Positions 5,301 to 6,794 of a DNA stretch of 6,794 nt are shown one piece after another. The stretch covers positions 1-6,794 of the forward strand of contig QMWS01000038.1 of NCBI GenBank assembly GCA_003661745.1, read 5' to 3'. Source of the stretch: Thermoprotei archaeon (GTDB lineage: Archaea; Thermoproteota; Thermoprotei_A; Sulfolobales; NBVN01). Every line of letters begins with the position of its first letter. Position 1 is the stretch's first letter. The notes below the pieces were generated by a model. That model saw only the letters and a list, made by a program, of their open reading frames with translations. It was not told the origin of the DNA and ran no database searches. A program made the position numbers and the translations under genes.

Positions 5301-5319
5301 TTATTGCTGGTAGCAGGGA

Positions 5320-5613
5320 ATGGGCGAGAGAATAGACCTTAAGTCATGGCTAAGAAAGGCAAGTAGACTCTCATTAATTAGAATTGACGTAGAGAGCGAG
5401 GAGAAGTTAGTTAAGGACCTCATCAAGATAATAGAATTCTTTAACCAATTGCGTGAGGTAAATGTTGAAAACGTAGAGCCGCTATTTATGAACCCCATAG
5501 GCGGTTACGTCGTTCGTGACGACGAGCCTAAAGAGTGCCTCAAGGCGGAGGAAGTGCTGATAAATGTTAAGGAAAAAGTTGATGGCTACGTTAAGGGACC
5601 AAGGACGCTGTGA
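5320..5613 (+). CDS. gatC: Asp/Glu-tRNA amidotransferase subunit C
   Basis: GatC is the small subunit that wraps around and stabilises the GatA-GatB interface in the heterotrimeric amidotransferase, which converts Asp-tRNA(Asn) and/or Glu-tRNA(Gln) to the amidated form. The 97-aa length is normal. The family pattern is clear: a helical N-terminal half (7-45) ending in FFNQLREVNVENVEPLF (40-56), RDDEP (66-70), and the C-terminal EEVLINV...GYVKGPRTL (77-97). The ATG at 5320 is preceded nine bases earlier by an in-frame TAG (5311-5313), so a longer protein is excluded. It is the first gene of a plus-strand operon, and the ribosome binding site of gatA overlaps its stop codon. Confidence 0.95.
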   Translation: MGERIDLKSWLRKASRLSLIRIDVESEEKLVKDLIKIIEFFNQLREVNVENVEPLFMNPIGGYVVRDDEPKECLKAEEVLINVKEKVDGYVKGPRTL

Positions 5614-5618
5614 GGTAG
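5611..5618 (+). promoter_or_regulatory. Ribosome binding site of gatA
   Basis: TGAGGTAG overlaps the gatC stop codon and lies about 7-8 bases before the ATG at 5625. It decides the gatA start and suggests translational coupling of the two subunits. Confidence 0.7.
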
Positions 5619-5624
5619 TTTCTA

Positions 5625-6794
5625 ATGAAGTTGCCCTTAACCATAGCTGAGCTTAAGAGAGCTATTCGCGAAGATCCCGCACTACTCTTAGAATATATTG
5701 AGAAGACATATGAGGTAATAAACAGGGTTGAGCCGAAGGTAAAGGCATATATAACACTGAGGCCGAAAGAGAAGATACTTAAGGAAGCCAAGGTGATTAT
5801 ATCTAAGATTAAGAATGGAAAGGCAGGGCTGCTTGCAGGATGCTTAATAGCTGTTAAGGATAACATAGTCACTAAGGGACTAAGAACCACTTGTGGTTCC
5901 AAGATGCTTTACGACTTCATACCGCCGTATAATGCCACAGCAGTTGAAAGATTACTGAGTGAGGACGCTATAATAATAGGTAAGACCAATATGGACGAAT
6001 TCGCTATGGGCTCAACAACAGAAAACAGTGCATTCTACCCGACTAGAAATCCATGGGATACTAGCAGAGTTCCGGGCGGCTCATCCGGAGGTAGCGCAGC
6101 TGCTACCGCTGCCTTGGAAGCAACAGCATCTCTAGGATCGGACACTGGTGGTTCGATACGTGCACCCGCAGCGTATACGGCGACAGTGGGTCTAAAGCCT
6201 TCTTATGGATTAGTCAGCAGATACGGACTAATAGCATATGCCAATAGCTTAGAACAGATAGGCCCTATAGGTAGATCCGTAAGTGATGTCGCCTTATTGC
6301 TCGATGTTATTTCAGGTTTTGACCCACGCGACTCGACCTCGGTTAAGGAATGTTTACGCGAAATACCCTACATTAAGTGTGTTGAGAAGAAGGTGGAAGA
6401 TAGGGTTAAGGTGGCTGTTGTTAAAGAGATGACTTCTGAAGGCATAGAGCCGCCTGTTAGGGCGGTCTTTAATTCTGTACTTAGTAAGCTTGAAGCAAAT
6501 GATTTTTACGTAGAGGAAGTAGCCATACCTGAATTGAGGTACGCACTACCTACGTACTACATCATTGCTACAGCCGAGGCAAGCTCAAACCTAGCTAGAT
6601 TTGATGGCTTAAGGTATGGCTATCATACTCCAGTCGAGGGCAGATCATGGTATGACGTTTTCTCTGAGGTCAGAACTGAGGCCTTCGGGCCTGAAGTTAA
6701 GCGAAGAATCCTAGTTGGCTCCTTCGTCTTAAGTGCTGGTTACTATGACGAATACTACCTAAGAGCGTCAAAGGTAAGGAGGATAATACGAGAT
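5625..6794 (+). CDS. gatA: Asp/Glu-tRNA amidotransferase subunit A (3' end outside the window)
   Basis: GatA is the glutaminase subunit: it hydrolyses glutamine and passes ammonia to GatB for tRNA amidation. The reading frame is open for 390 codons to the window edge without a stop; full GatA is about 470-490 residues, so roughly the last 80-100 are missing. The amidase-signature Ser-cisSer-Lys triad is intact: lysine in AVKDN (K78), cis-serine in GGSSGGS (S153) and nucleophile in GSDTGGSIR (S177), one residue earlier than the S. aureus numbering. Other conserved blocks are GKTNMDEFAMGS (119-130), VGLKPSYGLVSRYGL (188-202) and QIGPIGRSVSDVALLLD (211-227). The residue after SIR is alanine (A180), where many bacterial enzymes have glutamine. 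It follows gatC by 11 bases. gatB is expected downstream or elsewhere. Confidence 0.96.
   Translation, partial: MKLPLTIAELKRAIREDPALLLEYIEKTYEVINRVEPKVKAYITLRPKEKILKEAKVIISKIKNGKAGLLAGCLIAVKDNIVTKGLRTTCGSKMLYDFIPPYNATAVERLLSEDAIIIGKTNMDEFAMGSTTENSAFYPTRNPWDTSRVPGGSSGGSAAATAALEATASLGSDTGGSIRAPAAYTATVGLKPSYGLVSRYGLIAYANSLEQIGPIGRSVSDVALLLDVISGFDPRDSTSVKECLREIPYIKCVEKKVEDRVKVAVVKEMTSEGIEPPVRAVFNSVLSKLEANDFYVEEVAIPELRYALPTYYIIATAEASSNLARFDGLRYGYHTPVEGRSWYDVFSEVRTEAFGPEVKRRILVGSFVLSAGYYDEYYLRASKVRRIIRD

Noticed and set aside
5252..5316. Seven-base inverted repeat CTGCTAC / GTAGCAG flanking the gatC promoter
   Set aside because: The arms are 51 bases apart and short; in a 120-base region such a match is easily due to chance.

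Overview
The window is a piece of archaeal chromosome, most likely from a hyperthermophilic or thermophilic member of the Crenarchaeota (Thermoproteota). The evidence is the archaeal/eukaryotic-type ribosomal proteins, AGG/AGA-rich arginine and ATA-rich isoleucine codon use, GGTGA-type ribosome binding sites, TATA-box promoters, a diphthamide-synthesis gene and an archaeal DUF357 fusion protein. I cannot name the species from sequence alone.

Layout. Bases 1-229 hold no protein gene. They contain a well-formed C/D box guide sRNA candidate (about 43-105) with its own TATA box, then an A/T-rich promoter region for the ribosomal operon. Bases 230-3075 (+) encode four large-subunit ribosomal proteins in the classical S10-operon order: uL3, uL4, uL23 and uL2. 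The genes are tightly packed; uL23 starts on a TTG that overlaps the uL4 stop. The operon ends after uL2, where S19, L22 and S3 would normally follow. Bases 3076-3265 form a convergent intergenic region with a small hairpin and an incomplete C/D-like pattern on the minus strand. Bases 3266-5199 (-) form a three-gene operon, read right to left: an unrecognised 150-aa protein, diphthine synthase Dph5, and a DUF357-nucleotidylyltransferase fusion resembling archaeal RibL FAD synthetases. Bases 5200-5319 are a divergent promoter region. Bases 5320-6794 (+) hold gatC and the first 390 codons of gatA, which runs off the window; gatB is not in view.

How it fits together. Nearly everything serves translation: ribosomal proteins, a probable rRNA 2'-O-methylation guide, elongation factor 2 modification (Dph5), and the GatCAB amidotransferase that completes Asn-tRNA and/or Gln-tRNA. 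The nucleotidylyltransferase (cofactor synthesis) and the 150-aa protein are the outliers. The most interesting item is the sRNA. Both of its 12-nt guides look, from memory of archaeal 23S rRNA, as if they target two neighbouring stretches of that molecule. No mobile elements, CRISPR arrays, tRNAs or broken genes were seen.
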